Assembly (NCBI GenBank): GCA_964477295.1
Contig: CAYZEZ010000216.1
Span: 1 to 8,379 of the forward strand
Direction: 5' to 3'
DNA: 8,379 nucleotides
Origin: CAYZEZ01 sp964477295
GTDB lineage: Bacteria; Bacteroidota; Bacteroidia; Bacteroidales; SM23-62
Shown here: piece after piece, positions 7,028-8,379 of the stretch
Numbering within the stretch: position 1 is the first letter of the stretch
How the letters are laid out: every line of letters begins with the position of its first letter
Notes under the pieces: model-generated
Told to the model about the DNA's origin: nothing
The model's database searches: none
What the model saw: only the letters and a program-made list of their open reading frames with translations
Position numbers and translations under genes: made by a program

Positions 7028-7048
7028 ATTCTGAAACGAGTTCAGAAT
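7028..7048. repeat. Hairpin ATTCTGAA-N5-TTCAGAAT
   Basis: Perfect 8-bp arms flank the 5-nt loop ACGAG. Read on the minus strand as GTCATTCTGAACTCG..., it resembles a REP-like intergenic repeat that I recall from many Bacteroidota genomes. Here it is nested inside the larger inverted-repeat element. Confidence 0.65.
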
Positions 7049-7104
7049 GACAAAATCGTACCTTTTGAGACAGCCCCTTCTTTTGTTTATTTGGCCAGAA
7101 TTCC

Positions 7105-8379
7105 TTATTGAATAATTGTTATATCATGACTATCCTTATGCCTGATAGTAAGGGAACCACCACCATTTATGCATTCATCCCAGTTCCATTCAATATCTTT
7201 GTCCCCTACCTTTACCTTTTCAGGTTTGGATGTTAACCTCAGAACCTCTGTGGAGTTTTCATCATATACCTGGTAAGTTATCTCATTTTCTCCGTACTCA
7301 ATATTCTTAACAATAGAAGTGGAAGAAATCAGGTGATCGGAACCAGATGGCACGAGCTCGCAGGGAAGTTGTGCCATGGATTTCAGATAATGAACGAAAA
7401 AATCACCGTATCCATCGGTGAACCAGATCTCATTGGTAGCCGGATCTCCCGGGTATTCATTCCTGCCATCCGTATCGACACTGTAGGTACACCAGTTCAA
7501 TTGACGGATTGAGTTTTCTTTTCTTGACCAGTCACCGGTTTTCTGACTGTAAAGCAATTCCAGGTATGCGTACCTGGATGTATGGCTATTCCCCGGATAT
7601 GGATATGCTGTCTGCTCATTAATCACCGTCACACCATATTTCTCCCAGGCCGGATTTTTAAGCCCGTTCCAAATCCAATCCAGTGCCCGTCTTGCATCTT
7701 TCTGCCATGAATCACCCCATTTTTCAGGATTCAATAATATGTATTCAGCCAACCGGCCTGCATTGATACCACACTCCGAGTAATCATGAATATCCTCGAA
7801 AAACGGTCCATATTTATTGTTTTTCAGGGCATGGTTCTTCAACCAGGACCGCAAAATCCCCGCTGCATTTTCATATTCATTCCTGCGCTCACCATGAAGA
7901 ACGGCTAGCTCTTCAAACATTTTAATAGTCCAGATCCAGTTGGTTGTATAAGACCATTTAATTTCACCTGTTTTAGTATTCACCTTATATGGAAGTGGAG
8001 ACTTATTATCATTCCCCTGTTCTATATTCTCCAGCAATGTATTGGCCATTGTTTCAGTTAACTCCAGGTATCTCAAGATCCCTGTTATTTTGTACAAATT
8101 GATCAATTGATATCCAAGGTCCCCTATCTTATCCACATGTGCAACATCCAGTCCATCCACCATATCCCCATCATAACGGAATCCCTCATCCAGGCTGGAA
8201 TGCCAGGGGTATGGAACGGAAGGCCAGGCATGATCTGACGGGCTCAACCCCCTGTTTGTATATAAATCAGCCTGATAGATCATATTATCAACCACTTTCC
8301 GGTTGCCGGTATATGCATACCAGTAGGTCCAGCTATCCAGTATCATCTGGACCTGGTCGCCGCCAATTCCATGGTCCTC
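7105..8379 (-). CDS. Putative six-hairpin (alpha/alpha-toroid) glycosidase-like protein, N-terminus beyond window edge
   Basis: The frame is open to the right edge (first visible residues EDHGIGGDQVQMIL), so the start is missing; an in-frame ATG at 8346 is internal. Of the 424 visible residues, about 1-340 are helical and rich in Trp and Tyr: DSWTYWYAYTG, WPSVPYPWH, FRYDGDMVDG, LGYQLINLYKITG, YTTNWIWTIKMFEEL, LDWIWNGLKNPAW and YAYLELLYSQKTGDW. Repeated aromatic helix pairs of this type suggest an alpha/alpha toroid, as in six-hairpin glycosidases and related lyases or epimerases. The last 70 or so residues (from about 352) look like a small beta domain (ENEITYQVYDENSTEVLRL). If so, it acts on a glycan, probably outside the cytoplasm, but no signal peptide is visible and I cannot name catalytic residues or a substrate. 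It has no partner gene in the window and converges with hsp20. The enzyme class is inference from fold-like features, not from a recognised family. Confidence 0.6.
   Translation of the reverse strand, partial: EDHGIGGDQVQMILDSWTYWYAYTGNRKVVDNMIYQADLYTNRGLSPSDHAWPSVPYPWHSSLDEGFRYDGDMVDGLDVAHVDKIGDLGYQLINLYKITGILRYLELTETMANTLLENIEQGNDNKSPLPYKVNTKTGEIKWSYTTNWIWTIKMFEELAVLHGERRNEYENAAGILRSWLKNHALKNNKYGPFFEDIHDYSECGINAGRLAEYILLNPEKWGDSWQKDARRALDWIWNGLKNPAWEKYGVTVINEQTAYPYPGNSHTSRYAYLELLYSQKTGDWSRKENSIRQLNWCTYSVDTDGRNEYPGDPATNEIWFTDGYGDFFVHYLKSMAQLPCELVPSGSDHLISSTSIVKNIEYGENEITYQVYDENSTEVLRLTSKPEKVKVGDKDIEWNWDECINGGGSLTIRHKDSHDITIIQ

Larger units (their letters stand above)
6906..7082. mobile_element. 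MITE-like inverted-repeat element, non-coding, 177 bp
   Basis: The two ends, 6906-6926 and 7062-7082, are inverted copies over 21 bp with a single mismatch; the shared core is GGCTGTCTCAAAAG. Similar GGCTGTCTCAAAA termini occur on insertion sequences and short repeats in Bacteroidales (recalled, possibly IS1182-like, not searched). The interior has no transposase and no convincing ORF but carries two further palindromes. It fills nearly all of the 206-bp space between the convergent hsp20 and glycosidase-like genes, so its arms could also act as a two-way terminator: the right arm is followed by TTTTGTTTATTT. No clear target-site duplication is visible at these boundaries. Confidence 0.65.

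Noticed and set aside
6906..7082. CRISPR-like or riboswitch interpretation of the palindromic region
   Set aside because: There are no regularly spaced direct repeats and no conserved aptamer features; the terminal inverted repeats fit a MITE-like element better.

Overview
The window looks like chromosomal DNA from an environmental member of the Bacteroidota (probably Bacteroidales-like). The reasons are an RND metal-efflux pump fused in one reading frame to its outer-membrane channel, a lipoprotein-type adaptor, a decayed YwqK/TonB-associated repeat protein of a kind common in that phylum, mostly Shine-Dalgarno-poor starts, and a short inverted-repeat element of Bacteroidota type. This assignment is inference; no rRNA or marker phylogeny is available here.

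Layout. (1) Positions 2-3015, plus strand: the 3' part of a CusA/CzcA-type RND transporter whose C-terminus runs on into a TolC/CusC-like outer-membrane factor, followed 59 bp later by a CusB/CzcB-type periplasmic adaptor lipoprotein. Together these genes encode all three parts of a tripartite heavy-metal (or other cation) efflux pump. (2) 3070-3528, minus strand: a relic of a YwqK/MORN-like repeat protein with two in-frame stop codons and no recognisable secretion signal or TonB domain. (3) 3506-6130, minus strand: a complete clpB disaggregase gene. (4) 6131-6448: a divergent control region between clpB and an hsp20 gene. It holds an 8-bp-arm hairpin, two near-identical TGTCA-type sites exactly 32 bp apart, and a -24/-12 (sigma-54-like) promoter candidate at the expected distance downstream. 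(5) 6449-6898, plus strand: a complete small heat-shock protein (Hsp20) gene with an unusually good Shine-Dalgarno. (6) 6906-7082: a 177-bp MITE-like element bounded by 21-bp inverted repeats with nested palindromes and no coding capacity. (7) 7105 to the right edge, minus strand: a partial, aromatic-rich protein that looks like an alpha/alpha-toroid (six-hairpin) glycosidase with a C-terminal beta domain.

How the genes work together. ClpB and Hsp20 form a natural proteostasis pair: Hsp20 holds unfolding proteins in a form that ClpB, with DnaK, can pull apart. They are transcribed divergently from one control region, which suggests linked but separately tuned stress control. The efflux genes are an independent cluster. 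The glycosidase-like gene is convergent with hsp20, and the inverted-repeat element sits between them.

Most of the window is conventional. I see no defence system, CRISPR array, tRNA or rRNA. The points most worth following are the hsp20 upstream architecture, the signal-peptide-like hydrophobic segment buried in the pump-channel fusion, the clean pseudogene, and the MITE-like element.
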